NCBI GenBank assembly: GCA_011620585.1
Contig: WOYV01000118.1
Coordinates: 61,754-125,753, forward strand
DNA from: Draconibacterium sp.
GTDB taxonomy: Bacteria > Bacteroidota > Bacteroidia > Bacteroidales > Prolixibacteraceae
DNA: 64,000 nt
Direction of reading: 5' to 3'
Below are positions 53,944 to 63,946 of the stretch, piece after piece. Below the pieces are notes generated by a model. The model did not search any database. It saw only the letters and a program-made list of their open reading frames with translations, and was not told the DNA's origin. A program made the position numbers and the translations under genes. Numbering within the stretch: position 1 is the stretch's first letter; every line of letters begins with the position of its first letter.

Positions 53944-54723
53944 CTATTTCGAAATACTTTTGATAAAGTTGATCGAACGTTCGTTAAAAACATCGGGTTG
54001 GTCGATGTTACAAACATGACCACTGTTGCTGATCACTTCCAGCTTCGAATTAAAATGCCTTGATACCAGGTTCGAAACCATCGGTAAAAACATGTGATCG
54101 CGTTCTCCCATAATATAAAGCACCGGCGCAGAAGCTTCCTTGATCAGAAATTCCCGCAGGTTGTATTTTATCTCACCCGACATCCGAAGCCACTTCCTGA
54201 ATTCCTTTTCACCAAGCCTGATCGCTTCGCGGATAAATACTTTTCTCGATTCGATATCTTTTCTGTACGGGATTAGGATCCACGCGTTGATTTTGTATAA
54301 CCACATGTACGGAAGTATCGATTGCAGCAGTTTGGCCACGCTCAGTAACACATTTATACGGCTGCTAAACTGAATGATAGCGCCACCCAAAATAATCGAC
54401 TCAGCACGTCCCGGCGCCAGTTTGTCGATGGCACGAATAACAATACAGCCGAGAGAAATTCCGACGAGGTGTGCCTTTTCAATTCGAAGGTGGTCCATCG
54501 TTTTAATCACATCAAGTGCAATTTCGTCGAACTTATATCTCTCTTCCTGTGTGTATTCCTTTTTAGACTTACCATGTCCGCGCAAATCAACCAACAACAC
54601 GTTAAAATGCTTCTTGAATTCGCGCAGTTGTTTGAACCACACGACATTACTTCCGCCGGCGCCATGAATGAATACCACCCAGGTTTGCGAAGTTTTGTGT
54701 CGGAATGTTTTATGATACAGCAT
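53944..54723 (-). CDS. Alpha/beta hydrolase
   Basis: 259 residues, a plain alpha/beta hydrolase fold with oxyanion-hole FIHGAGGSNVVW, nucleophile S90 in GISLG, acid Asp in MGERDHMFLP and His in NSGHVCNIDQP. No signal peptide. Substrate unknown; could be an esterase, lipase-like or C-C hydrolase. Convergent with the hydrogenase operon. Confidence 0.88.
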   Translation of the reverse strand: MLYHKTFRHKTSQTWVVFIHGAGGSNVVWFKQLREFKKHFNVLLVDLRGHGKSKKEYTQEERYKFDEIALDVIKTMDHLRIEKAHLVGISLGCIVIRAIDKLAPGRAESIILGGAIIQFSSRINVLLSVAKLLQSILPYMWLYKINAWILIPYRKDIESRKVFIREAIRLGEKEFRKWLRMSGEIKYNLREFLIKEASAPVLYIMGERDHMFLPMVSNLVSRHFNSKLEVISNSGHVCNIDQPDVFNERSINFIKSISK

Positions 54724-54798
54724 AATTCAGTGTCAAAAATACTTCATTTAAACGAATATGATGGTAAAATGTTGACCAGAATACTTTTTAATTGTTGG

Positions 54799-55194
54799 TT
54801 AATTTATATTCAGAACAAAAAGTTCGCGGTGTGTTTCGGCAAACATCTCTTTTAAGGGGATGTTTGGCGGAATTTTGGCGGTATCGATCCTGGCAATGTT
54901 TTCGTTCGTAGGTAAAAATCCAGGAACACAGTGGTCTTTCTGTTCAAATATTTTGTAGCGGTAACGCGCATACCCTTTCATGTCGTGGCATTTCCAGAGC
55001 TTGTGCAAACGCAGCCCTTGCGGAATAATAAAAACACCCAAATCGTTTACCTGTGCCATTTGAAGGGTTGCCAGGTTTCGTTGGTCAAAATAGTAGTAAT
55101 GCAGATTTACAAAGTCGAACAAGCCTGTTTCTATGCCACAAACAATTACTTCCAACGGGGCATGTGTACTAAAACCCACGTTTCGGATAATTAC
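54799..55194 (-). pseudogene. Remnant of a COG1453-type aldo/keto reductase
   Basis: Homology to the middle of this AKR family starts right after a stop at 55195-55197 (RNVGFSTHAPLEVIV, ETGLFDFVNLHYYYF, MGVFII-like VFIIPQG) and then jumps to the family's C-terminal region (KCHDMKGYARYRYKIF, PGFLPTNENIA). The N-terminal catalytic half is missing, and the text between FIIPQ and LHKLWKC is shorter than in relatives, so there is also an internal deletion. No usable start for a functional enzyme. Not expressed as an active reductase in my view. Confidence 0.6.
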
Positions 55195-55215
55195 TTATTT
55201 ATTTGAAAAGATATC

Positions 55216-57636
55216 CTATTGTCGGTTTTTCACGTATTTATCCAACCATTGATCCTGTTCCCACAACATGTGTAAAATCGATTCGCGAGCCGAATAACCG
55301 TGGCTTTCTTTAGGAAGCATTACTAAACGAACGGTTGCACCCAGTCCTTTTAACGCATTGAAATAGCGTTCGCTCTGCAAGGGGAAAGTCCCCGAATTAT
55401 TATCCGCTTCTCCATGGATAAGCAGGAGAGGTGTTTTCATTTGATCGGCATGCATAAACGGCGACATTTCGTAATAAATCTCCGGTGCTTCCCAATAAGT
55501 GCGTTCCTCGCTTTGGAACCCAAAAGGAGTGAGTGTACGGTTGTATGCTCCGCTGCGTGCGATACCTGCGGCAAACAGGTTGGAGTGAGATAACAGGTTG
55601 GCAGTCATAAATGCGCCGTAAGAGTGTCCGCCCACAGCCACACGGTTGCGGTCGATATAGCCAAGTTCTTCCACAGCGTCAATTGCGGCCTTCCCATTGG
55701 CAACCAACTGTTCAATAAAAGTGTCGTTGGGTTCTTCGTCGCCTTCGCCAACTATCGGGAAAGCGGCTCCATCAAGAATGGCGTAGCCTTGTGTCACCCA
55801 ATAAATCATCGAACCATAATTGGGATAGGTAAAAGTGTGTGGTGAAGAAGTTACCTGGCCTGCGGTAGACGCATCTTTGAATTCGCGTGGGTAAGCCCAC
55901 AATATCATCGGGAGCTTTTCTTTTTTCTCACGGTCGTAACCTGCCGGCAGGTACAAGGTTCCCGAAAGTTCAATACCATCTTCGCGCTGGTATTTAATCA
56001 GTTCCTTATACACATTTTCAAGACTTTCAATTGGGTTTTTCATGAAAGTGATTTGCTGGGGCGCGATCCGCTTTTTGATGTTCCGGATAAAATAGTTTGG
56101 GAAACGGTTGCTGGCTTCTACGCGGGTTAGCAATACGCCCTGCCCTGCATCCTGGACCCGGATAATTCGTTCCAGCGTTTCTTTTCCATCGGCCTGCCAC
56201 AAACGATTACTTTTCTTTGTTTTCAGATCGTATTCATCAAAAAATGGCTTTATCCCTTCTGGTGAGTATCCCATTCCAATCAGGAATAATTTATTCTTGC
56301 CGGTTTCGAGTGTATATTCTCCCAATTCGTTTTTCGAAGTCATGAAAGAACCGGGGTCGCTGTACCTATCATTCACGTTCTGGTCGAATAAAATCTCGGG
56401 TTCAACCCCGTGGTCGGAAGGATTAAAGAGGTAGGTTTTAGAGTTACGTGTACTCCACCAGTAATCGCTCGCAATAGCCATTTTATCATTTCCCCAGATA
56501 ATGCGCTGAAAACGTTGTTTGGATTTGAAAATTGACTGTGCTTCACCCGAAAACGGGGCATCATAGGAGTATAGTTCATCACGGTACTCTACTTCTTTGG
56601 AAGGGTCGCCGTCGTCGAGTGCTTTCACATAATAAATGCTGGCCGGTTTATCGTTTCGCCAGCGTAGTTGCCTGATTTCTTTGGTGGTTGAAGAAAATCC
56701 CTGCGGACGCACTTCTTCGAGTGGCACATCGCGTACAACTTTTATTTCTTTCCCGGCTTTATCATAAACGGTAGTAACTTGCGGAAAGCGGTCCATGGTT
56801 ACGATGTAAGAAAAAGGCCTGTGAGTAGTTTCAATCATTACATATTCACCATCGGGAGAAAAATCCATCCCGGTGTACATGGCAGTTTCTTTCCAAAATT
56901 CTTTCTTTCCCTCAAGATCGATGGTAAACAAGGTTGACCTGATTAACTGTTCAAAATTAAATTCATCAGCTTTGTCTTTTAACAAATCCTGGTATGTGCG
57001 GTTTTGTGCCTTTTCTCCATCGCTAACCGACACACGCGGACCAATCGGCACCGCTGTTGATTTATCAATAAGTGGCTTCCGATCTTCAGGAACAACTTTA
57101 ATAAGAAGTTTATCTCCTGACTTCATCCAGGTAAAGGGATGACCGGTGTTGGCGTTTAAATTGGCATCCGATATTTTTTTACAAGTAGCTGAAGCAATAT
57201 CGAGTATCCAAAGTTCAACTCCCTGGTCGACAGTATTTGTGAAAGCCATTTTGCCCTGATCGGGCGACCATAAAAAATTTGCCAATCGTGGTACAGCGGG
57301 GAGTCCGGAAACGGGACTTTCCTGTTTATCCCCCACTTTCTGAAGGCTGATGTTTGAATAATACGTTGTACGGCTGCCAATATTTGAAACCGGATTAATT
57401 CGAAGGCCAGCCAAACGAAGCTCGGTTTCCGAGAGTTCAGCAATACTTTTGTACTGGTTGCGCTGCAATATTACAATGTACTGGTTGTTATCGTCGAACA
57501 TTAGGGTTGGCGCCGCAGGTGCATCGGCAAGTTCAACGATTTCTTTTGGAGGCTGCTGATAGGTAATATCAACTTGTGCCTGAGTGGTTCCTATGGCCAA
57601 AAAGTAAGGGAATAATAAGAGTGTCAGTTTTTTCAT
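55216..57636 (-). CDS. Secreted S9-family prolyl oligopeptidase-like peptidase
   Basis: 806 residues with a signal peptide (LTLLLFPYFLAIGTTQAQ). An N-terminal beta-propeller is followed by the hydrolase domain with nucleophile GGHSYGAFMT, acid HGEADNNSG and His in KESHGYS. Bacteroidota relatives include dipeptidyl-peptidase and glutamyl-endopeptidase types. Periplasmic peptide degradation is likely; it is not lipidated. Confidence 0.92.
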   Translation of the reverse strand: MKKLTLLLFPYFLAIGTTQAQVDITYQQPPKEIVELADAPAAPTLMFDDNNQYIVILQRNQYKSIAELSETELRLAGLRINPVSNIGSRTTYYSNISLQKVGDKQESPVSGLPAVPRLANFLWSPDQGKMAFTNTVDQGVELWILDIASATCKKISDANLNANTGHPFTWMKSGDKLLIKVVPEDRKPLIDKSTAVPIGPRVSVSDGEKAQNRTYQDLLKDKADEFNFEQLIRSTLFTIDLEGKKEFWKETAMYTGMDFSPDGEYVMIETTHRPFSYIVTMDRFPQVTTVYDKAGKEIKVVRDVPLEEVRPQGFSSTTKEIRQLRWRNDKPASIYYVKALDDGDPSKEVEYRDELYSYDAPFSGEAQSIFKSKQRFQRIIWGNDKMAIASDYWWSTRNSKTYLFNPSDHGVEPEILFDQNVNDRYSDPGSFMTSKNELGEYTLETGKNKLFLIGMGYSPEGIKPFFDEYDLKTKKSNRLWQADGKETLERIIRVQDAGQGVLLTRVEASNRFPNYFIRNIKKRIAPQQITFMKNPIESLENVYKELIKYQREDGIELSGTLYLPAGYDREKKEKLPMILWAYPREFKDASTAGQVTSSPHTFTYPNYGSMIYWVTQGYAILDGAAFPIVGEGDEEPNDTFIEQLVANGKAAIDAVEELGYIDRNRVAVGGHSYGAFMTANLLSHSNLFAAGIARSGAYNRTLTPFGFQSEERTYWEAPEIYYEMSPFMHADQMKTPLLLIHGEADNNSGTFPLQSERYFNALKGLGATVRLVMLPKESHGYSARESILHMLWEQDQWLDKYVKNRQ

Positions 57637-58229
57637 TTGAATTTAAATATGGATTTTACATTTTATTCACAGTTCACGAATTTAGGAAATGAAGACCAAT
57701 AATAAAACATTAAAATTGATCTGCTTTGAATACGGCTTATTTTGATAAAAATGAAACGGGATGAATCGGCTTCTGCAACCAGTAAAATCTTGCTCAAACG
57801 GCTCATATCCGGAAGAAACATCCCATTATGGGAAAGCGACACGCAAGATCGATTTTCTAAGGCATTGTAAATCAGTGTTATTTTGTTTTGGCCTGGTAGT
57901 TGTTTTTATGGCATCAGAAGTTCATTTTATCTTGGTAGGGCGAATTCTACAACTGATTGGTTTTATAAAGGGGTTTGTAAAAATTTCAATCATCTAAAAA
58001 GCGTCATAAACCGTTCTACCATACAAAATAAAAAAACCGTTCAGGGGTGAACGGTTTTTTTTTTGTGGGGTTTTCTTAAAAAAGCGTCACAAAACGATTC
58101 TTTCGAATTCAGTTCTGGTTATTAATAAGTGATTGAATTTGCGCCCTTACATATTAATATCCGTTTTAAGCCCAAAAGGTAACCTGTGCAGGCGTAATTT
58201 ATTCTGTATTTATTAAGCCCAACTTTCGT
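57637..58229. other. 593-base spacer with terminator and flanking repeats
   Basis: No supported gene; a 78-codon frame at 57761-57997 has no coding features and was rejected. Contains the terminator at 58031-58060 and an imperfect 22-base direct repeat on its two sides. Confidence 0.5.
58031..58064. terminator. Strong hairpin terminator
   Basis: Perfect 13-base stem (aaaaaaccgttca with tgaacggtttttt), four-base loop gggg, and a ten-T run. Flanked by direct repeats aaaaagcgtcataaaccgtt (57996) and aaaaagcgtcacaaaacg (58079). Lies far from either neighbouring stop codon (173 bases before the GH110 stop). Confidence 0.75.
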
Positions 58230-60098
58230 TTAAAATCTTTCGATTTTGAATTCGCTTCCGAGGTCAGAATCGACATACTGATCCGGAGTTCTTTTTAGAA
58301 AAATATTCTTTCCAAGTAAGTCATCCGAGAACTCGTTTTCCTGGATATTTACATTCTTGCAATATTCAAATGTAAAAGTGTAATGCCGCTCGTGGAAAGG
58401 TTCGAAATTGTAACTTCTCGTTAGTTTGTTCCTTTCAAACCGGATTCCATCCACCGATCGGGCAAACAAAACCGGATAATCGAAGGGATGAAATTCGTTT
58501 TCAATAATTCGGATATTTCGGTGAAATGGCGGAGTATTGTTTTCCAACCTCGGGATGATGGGATAAATTGAAATAATGGCTTCGCAAAACTGGTAAGAGC
58601 TGGTGTTGCACAGATCGTTAAAAGTGTTGCCCTGAATGAGTACATCCTTCACCGCACCTGATTCGAACCAACCGTTGGCATCGCCTGAAATAAGGATGGC
58701 GCTGCCGCTCGATTCAAAAGTGTTGTTTCGAACTACTACCTCGCCGGGCGTGGAAACCAACAAGCCTCGTGCCCGGCAGCTTTTAAACTGGTTGTTCTCA
58801 ATCAGGACATCGGGCGACCAACTTAGGTTCCCGAGTGCATCGCCGATTTGCAGATTTACCGGAACCGGTTTTGCCAAAGTAAGTATAAAATTTTTGGCGC
58901 CGTCTTTTTCAAAAGCAACAACTTCACCAATTCCCAGCGAATTCATTTGCTCGTTTTCGATAAAACTTACCTCATCGCCGTTGTGCCCCCAATTGAGACC
59001 GACACTTTGTTGGTGCATAAAACGGCACCGGAGTTTGTTGGGCGCCAAAATTGCCTGAACCTGCACACTTGTACCATGCACATTGATGGGATCGTCCATT
59101 AAACCTGCAAATTCACAGTTTCTGACAGTGATTTTTCCCTTACAGTTAGACACTTGCAAGCCATCGTCGCCGCCGCCAAAATAGCGGTTTTTGGCCGGGT
59201 TTGGAACCGCACGGTATCTGTCGAAGTTGAGGTTTTCGCTAAATTGAGCCAGAATCCCCAACCCGGTGGCATGATACAAATTGAGATTCTGAACTGAAAT
59301 ATTTTTTGAACCGGATATAAAAATCCCGGCGTGCGCCCGCGTACTGTGTCGGAATACCAGGTAATTTCCTTTGGTAGGCTTCCGCTCGAAATTATTGTTT
59401 AATCGAAAAATTCCGGGCATGGTAGCCACGGCTTCGTAATTGTGCCAGTTTTCGCCCAAACAACCGTCATCGCCGGTTTGAGGCACAACATACCTACCCT
59501 CGCGGTCAAATTCCATAGTACTGCGCCATTCCTTTTGGTCGCGCCGGTTTTCATTAAAAAACAGTTTGCCTTCCTCAATTCTGTACGGATATTGTTCTTC
59601 ATCAATGCCGAGTTCAATAAAATGATCGGTTACTTTCAGAATTTCAGCTTGTGCTGTTAATGGTTGTTCCCAGTCAATACTCAGGTTCTTTAGTACGATG
59701 TTTTTGCAGCTATCGAAAGTAAATGGTTGCATTTGTTCGTGAAAAATCAGCCGGCTGCCCCTGCCGTCGATCACCAGGTTGTTCACTTTTTCGAATACAA
59801 AAGCACAAATCTTTGGATTTATGTCAGTGGTATTCGATTCGAAATATTCCCTTTGTTGTGCGCCATCGGGGTAAAAATGATATTCTCCGGGTGTAAAAAT
59901 CAGTACTTTGGGTTGATCTCCGCTTACATCCTTTAGCGCCTCGTTAATGTATTTTATGGCGTTTTTATTTCTGGTTTTTTGCAGGCCATAATCTTTCAGG
60001 AAAATGTAAGTGGTATCCTGTTCTGCTGCTGTTGCAAAGTTGGGCTTAAAAAAAATGAACAGGGTGAAGAAAATGAGTTTGATGTGTGAAAATCTCAT
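58230..60098 (-). CDS. GH110-like right-handed beta-helix alpha-galactosidase
   Basis: 622 residues with a signal peptide (LIFFTLFIFFKPNFATAA). The early segment GEYHFYPDGAQQREYF and IDGRGSRLIFHEQMQPF, followed by parallel beta-helix repeats (NFEFAG, NNTFESSG, NNQFKSC), match alpha-1,3-galactosidases of GH110 known from Bacteroides. These remove terminal alpha-1,3-galactose from host or algal glycans. Calls to GH110 are by motif and layout memory, not by search. Not lipidated. Confidence 0.8.
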   Translation of the reverse strand: MRFSHIKLIFFTLFIFFKPNFATAAEQDTTYIFLKDYGLQKTRNKNAIKYINEALKDVSGDQPKVLIFTPGEYHFYPDGAQQREYFESNTTDINPKICAFVFEKVNNLVIDGRGSRLIFHEQMQPFTFDSCKNIVLKNLSIDWEQPLTAQAEILKVTDHFIELGIDEEQYPYRIEEGKLFFNENRRDQKEWRSTMEFDREGRYVVPQTGDDGCLGENWHNYEAVATMPGIFRLNNNFERKPTKGNYLVFRHSTRAHAGIFISGSKNISVQNLNLYHATGLGILAQFSENLNFDRYRAVPNPAKNRYFGGGDDGLQVSNCKGKITVRNCEFAGLMDDPINVHGTSVQVQAILAPNKLRCRFMHQQSVGLNWGHNGDEVSFIENEQMNSLGIGEVVAFEKDGAKNFILTLAKPVPVNLQIGDALGNLSWSPDVLIENNQFKSCRARGLLVSTPGEVVVRNNTFESSGSAILISGDANGWFESGAVKDVLIQGNTFNDLCNTSSYQFCEAIISIYPIIPRLENNTPPFHRNIRIIENEFHPFDYPVLFARSVDGIRFERNKLTRSYNFEPFHERHYTFTFEYCKNVNIQENEFSDDLLGKNIFLKRTPDQYVDSDLGSEFKIERF

Positions 60099-60215
60099 GA
60101 TGCAAGCTTTTCCGAAAGATAATTATTTTGTGAGTTTTCGAAATTCTTTTGTTACGAAAGAAGGTAAGTGCAAAAATTTAAAGATTTATTTCTACAGAAA
60201 TGAAAGAAGAATTAT

Positions 60216-60908
60216 TTACAGAAAAGCTTTCAATTCTGCCAAGCCTTTTACCTTCATCCAGTTGGGATGTTCTCCGTTTTCATCTGCCTTTTCATGTTCC
60301 CACAAAATATGGTAAGGAACATGAATCCCGAAAGCGCCTAGTTCCAGTACCGGTTCAATGTCCGATTTGTATGAGTTGCCAATCATCAGGAAATCTTCGG
60401 GCTGAATATCGAGGTGTTGAATCAGTTTCCGGTAATCTGATTGTCGTTTGTTACTCATCACTTCCACATGGTGAAAATATTTCTCAAGCCCCGATTTTTT
60501 GAGTTTACGCTCCTGGTCGAGCAGGTCGCCTTTGGTTGCCACAATTAATTTGTAGTGCTTTTGACTGAGGTAATCGAGCAATTCAAGTACACCGTCGAGT
60601 AAATTAACTTCCTGGTTGATCTGCTTTTTTCCAAGTTCGATAATTTGCTGAAAGATGTTTTGTGGAACTTTGTGATCACTTATTTTAATTGCTGTTTCGA
60701 TCATTGAAAGCATAAACGCTTTGGTTCCGTAGCCATAATCTTCCAGGTTTTTTATTTCGACCGAAAGCAACTCTTTCATGGTTGCCTCCGGTTCACTAAA
60801 ACTGCTTAGCAAATTGCAAAACTGCTCTTCGGTTTGCCTGAAAAAAATCTCGTTATCCCACAGGGTATCGTCGGCGTCAAATGCGATTACTTTAAAATTA
60901 TTCTTCAT
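60216..60908 (-). CDS. HAD-superfamily hydrolase
   Basis: 230 residues. Motif I FDADDTLWDNE, lysine and sugar-cap region in the middle, motif IV MIGNSYKSDIEP. A Rossmann-like phosphatase of the 2-haloacid dehalogenase-like/phosphoglycolate group; substrate unknown. Ten bases after mutS2, same strand. Confidence 0.87.
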   Translation of the reverse strand: MKNNFKVIAFDADDTLWDNEIFFRQTEEQFCNLLSSFSEPEATMKELLSVEIKNLEDYGYGTKAFMLSMIETAIKISDHKVPQNIFQQIIELGKKQINQEVNLLDGVLELLDYLSQKHYKLIVATKGDLLDQERKLKKSGLEKYFHHVEVMSNKRQSDYRKLIQHLDIQPEDFLMIGNSYKSDIEPVLELGAFGIHVPYHILWEHEKADENGEHPNWMKVKGLAELKAFL

Positions 60909-60918
60909 TGTATAAAAT

Positions 60919-63411
60919 TTATAAAGCCAGGTTTACTACAGTTATTCCGGCGCCGCCAAAGTCCACATGCTCGTCTTTGTAACTTCTAACCATGGGTTCG
61001 GCACGTAAATAGTCGCGGATGGTTTCTTTCAGGATACCGTTCCCTTTGCCGTGAAGAATGCGAAGCTGCCCCGCTTCGAACATAATTGCCTCGTCGATAA
61101 ATTCGGTGATTTTCGAAATGGCTTCTTCCACACGTTGTCCGCGGATATCGATCTCGGGTTTGAAATTCATTCTGCGTTCCGAGAAATTTTCACCCAAAAC
61201 CGATGGCCGGCTGTATCTTTTTTTATCAAGCTTTTTGGCTTCGCTGTTACTGATTCGTTCGATATTCGTACGTGGTATCGTCGTCATTAACTGTCCAAAA
61301 GCCACCACAGCATTCTTTTCGTTTGCTTCGATGAGGTCCCCAATGGTATCCTGGCCTGCGATCCGCACTTTATCGCCCGGTCGCATTTCAATACGCTCTT
61401 CAAGTTTTTCTTTCGGGATTGGTTTTTTGGCTTCTTCGGGCCGGCGTTTGTTCCGGTCTTCTTCGCGTTGTTTGAGTTTGTTTATTTTACCCAGAATTTT
61501 TTCATCGTCGGCAGCCGATTTTTTACCTACTTCCTTTTTTAGTGCTTCCAGTTCTTCGCGTGCTTCGCGGGTTTTTTCCTTATTGGCCTGTGCCTGCTTT
61601 ATTTCGCGGATCGTATTCTCGATGCGTTTGTTTACATCTTTTAGCAGGGCGTCTGCTTCTTCTTTGGCTTTTTTCAGAATCTCCTTTCGTTGTTTCCTGA
61701 TTTCTTCCAACTCGCTTTGGTAATCTTCGGCTGTGTCATCGAGTATTTTTTCCACTTTTCGGATTTTCATCCGTTTGGTTTCCCAGTAGCGTTTGTCGCG
61801 GTTGATCTGGCGCAGGTTGCGGTCGAAATCAATATGATCCTTGCCGACTTTTTCGGTAGCTTTTTCCAGGATTTCTTCGGGAAGGCCAATTTTACGTGCA
61901 ATCTCAAAAGCAAATGAGCTTCCGGGTTTCCCGATCTCGAGCTGAAAAAGCGGGTTCATGTTTTGCGCATCGTACAACATGGCCCCATTCACAATCCCGT
62001 TGGCCGACGACGCAAAATGTTTCAGGTTGGTATAGTGTGTGGTAATTACTCCAAAAGTTCCCTGCTGGTTAAGCTGATCGAGAATCGACTCGGCAATTGC
62101 TCCTCCGAGCATCGGCTCGGTGCCGGTCCCGAATTCGTCAATCAACACGAGTGTATGTTCATCAGAATACCGCACAAAATGTTTCATGTTGATCAGGTGC
62201 GAGCTGTAGGTACTCAGGTCGTTCTCAAGCGATTGCTCGTCGCCGATATCGATAAATATCTGTTTAAAAATGCCTGTTTTGCTTCCTTCACTAACCGGGA
62301 CCAGCAAGCCGCACTGCAACATGTACTGCAAAAGTCCGGTGGTTTTTAAACACACCGATTTTCCTCCGGCGTTTGGGCCCGAGATCAGCAAAATGTGTTC
62401 TTCGTGGGTGAGTTTGATATTGAGCGGAACGATTTTCCGCTTTTCCTTTAAAAGTGTTCGTTTTAACAGCGGATGGATGGCGTGATACCATTCGATGACC
62501 GGTTCGTTGCGAAAGTCGGGACGAATGGCATCGTATTCAACTGCCAATAATGCCTTGGCACGGATAAAATCAATCTCGCCCAGGAAATTGTAGGAATAGA
62601 ACAGTTCGTCGAGATAGGGGCGGATATCGTTCGAGAATTCGGTAAGGATGCGGATGGTTTCGCGGCGCTCGGCATACTCCAGTTCACGGATTTCGTTGTT
62701 CATCTCCACAATCTCGTTGGGTTCGATGTACGAAGTTTTTCCGGTGGCCGACTCGTCGTAAACAATCCCTTTTAGCTTGCGTTTGTTGGCCGAAGAAATT
62801 GGAATGACGGCACGTCCGTCGCGGATCGAAACCGTGGCGTCGTCTTCCACCCAACCCTCTTTTTGGGCCTGTTTCAGGATTGAGTGCAGGCGTTTCGACA
62901 TGCCCGACTGCATATTAAAAATGCTTTTCCGGATATGAGCAAGCTCAGGCGATGCGTTGTCGCGAATCTTCCCGAATTTATTCAGGATCGTGTCGATGCG
63001 GTCGTAAATGTAAGGGAACACCTGGACCTGCGCTGTTTTTTGTTTTAAGCGCGGAAAAACTTCTTCGTCTTGTTTATTGAAAAACGTAATAATCGAACGA
63101 ACTGCTTCGAGCGAGCGTTTTAAATCAAACAGTTCGGCGGGTTCAAGAAAACGGCCTTCGATCCTGATTCGCTGAAGTGCCTCGCGCAGATCGAAATAAT
63201 TTCCCGACGGGAAGTTGTCGGATTCGCGTACGATCCGGCAAAATTCTTCTACCTCGCCAAGTTGTGCCAACAAGGCTTCGTGCGAAGTTTGAAATTCCAA
63301 CGCATCTACCCACTCGCTTCCCATGGCGCTGATGCAACGGGCATGCAGCATTTCGCGGATACGGTCGAAACCGATCTTTACTTCAAAATTATGTGGGTAA
63401 ATGTTTTGCAT
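60919..63411 (-). CDS. mutS2: MutS2 endonuclease
   Basis: 830 residues. Lacks the mismatch-recognition domain of MutS; has a Walker A SGPNAGGKS around residue 340, LIDEFGTGTEP as Walker B, a coiled-coil lysine/glutamate-rich stretch (about 510-650), and a C-terminal Smr domain (DIRGQRVEEA, LRILHGKGNG). It suppresses recombination and acts on stalled or collided ribosomes in other bacteria. Start at 63411. Confidence 0.95.
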   Translation of the reverse strand: MQNIYPHNFEVKIGFDRIREMLHARCISAMGSEWVDALEFQTSHEALLAQLGEVEEFCRIVRESDNFPSGNYFDLREALQRIRIEGRFLEPAELFDLKRSLEAVRSIITFFNKQDEEVFPRLKQKTAQVQVFPYIYDRIDTILNKFGKIRDNASPELAHIRKSIFNMQSGMSKRLHSILKQAQKEGWVEDDATVSIRDGRAVIPISSANKRKLKGIVYDESATGKTSYIEPNEIVEMNNEIRELEYAERRETIRILTEFSNDIRPYLDELFYSYNFLGEIDFIRAKALLAVEYDAIRPDFRNEPVIEWYHAIHPLLKRTLLKEKRKIVPLNIKLTHEEHILLISGPNAGGKSVCLKTTGLLQYMLQCGLLVPVSEGSKTGIFKQIFIDIGDEQSLENDLSTYSSHLINMKHFVRYSDEHTLVLIDEFGTGTEPMLGGAIAESILDQLNQQGTFGVITTHYTNLKHFASSANGIVNGAMLYDAQNMNPLFQLEIGKPGSSFAFEIARKIGLPEEILEKATEKVGKDHIDFDRNLRQINRDKRYWETKRMKIRKVEKILDDTAEDYQSELEEIRKQRKEILKKAKEEADALLKDVNKRIENTIREIKQAQANKEKTREAREELEALKKEVGKKSAADDEKILGKINKLKQREEDRNKRRPEEAKKPIPKEKLEERIEMRPGDKVRIAGQDTIGDLIEANEKNAVVAFGQLMTTIPRTNIERISNSEAKKLDKKRYSRPSVLGENFSERRMNFKPEIDIRGQRVEEAISKITEFIDEAIMFEAGQLRILHGKGNGILKETIRDYLRAEPMVRSYKDEHVDFGGAGITVVNLAL

Positions 63412-63817
63412 TGCAGAGCAAAAATAGAGTTTAAAGTTGAATGTTTAAAGTATAAAGTTAAGTTCAGGGGGTAAAGATAAAAGCTTTGAGCCATGAGCTT
63501 TGGGTCGTTTGTCATTTGGAACAGGAAAAAGAACGGTTCTCGGGCTACTAAGCCAAACAGCCTCAAGCTGCAAGTTCTTTGCTGCCCTCTGAATACTGCT
63601 TACTGAATACTGGCCACTGATCTCTACAACTTGGTGTTATAAAAAGTTTTGATAAATTAGTGCTTCATATTGTGGTGACACCCCGGGGACGAACAGCAGC
63701 GAAAGATTTGCCACCCCATAATTTCAAAAGAGGATAGTTCTTTTAGTAAGTGTTTGTAAGCGAAATAAATGTAGTACATATCATACGTTGCCAACAAGCT
63801 TAATAAACATTACATCT

Positions 63818-63910
63818 ATGATTGAAGAATATTTATTTTCCATCAGACAATTCAATTATGACTGAATAAAATGTATTTATCAGCGAAACATTCAATTATG
63901 ATTGAAGAAT
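63818..63910. repeat. Degenerate 40-base tandem repeat, about 2.3 units
   Basis: Units begin at 63818, 63858 and 63898, each opening with atga.tgaa and preceded by ttcaatt. The first two units match at about 29 of 40 positions by my count; the third is only a partial copy. Period is exact, identity is low. Confidence 0.5.
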
Positions 63911-63914
63911 TTCA

Positions 63915-63922
63915 TATGTTTG
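63915..63922 (+). promoter_or_regulatory. Candidate -7 element for the ATPase gene
   Basis: TATGTTTG fits TAnnTTTG and lies 25 bases before the start at 63947. Confidence 0.4.
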
Positions 63923-63946
63923 TATGAAGTTTAAAATATAGATGAA

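Larger units (their letters stand above)
63412..63946. other. 535-base spacer with degenerate repeats
   Basis: No gene seen. Contains repeated short phrases (ctgaatactg at 63589 and 63603; tttaaagt), a 40-base tandem repeat from 63818, and a possible -7 element TATGTTTG at 63915-63922 ahead of the next gene. Confidence 0.5.

Noticed and set aside
57761..57997. 78-codon open frame as a small membrane protein
   Set aside because: No ribosome site, no conserved-looking features and placed within a spacer with terminator and repeats; hydrophobic end alone is not enough.
63818..63910. Possible CRISPR array from the 40-base periodic repeats
   Set aside because: The whole 40-base unit repeats, not a short repeat with unrelated spacers; identity is low, and no cas gene is in the window.
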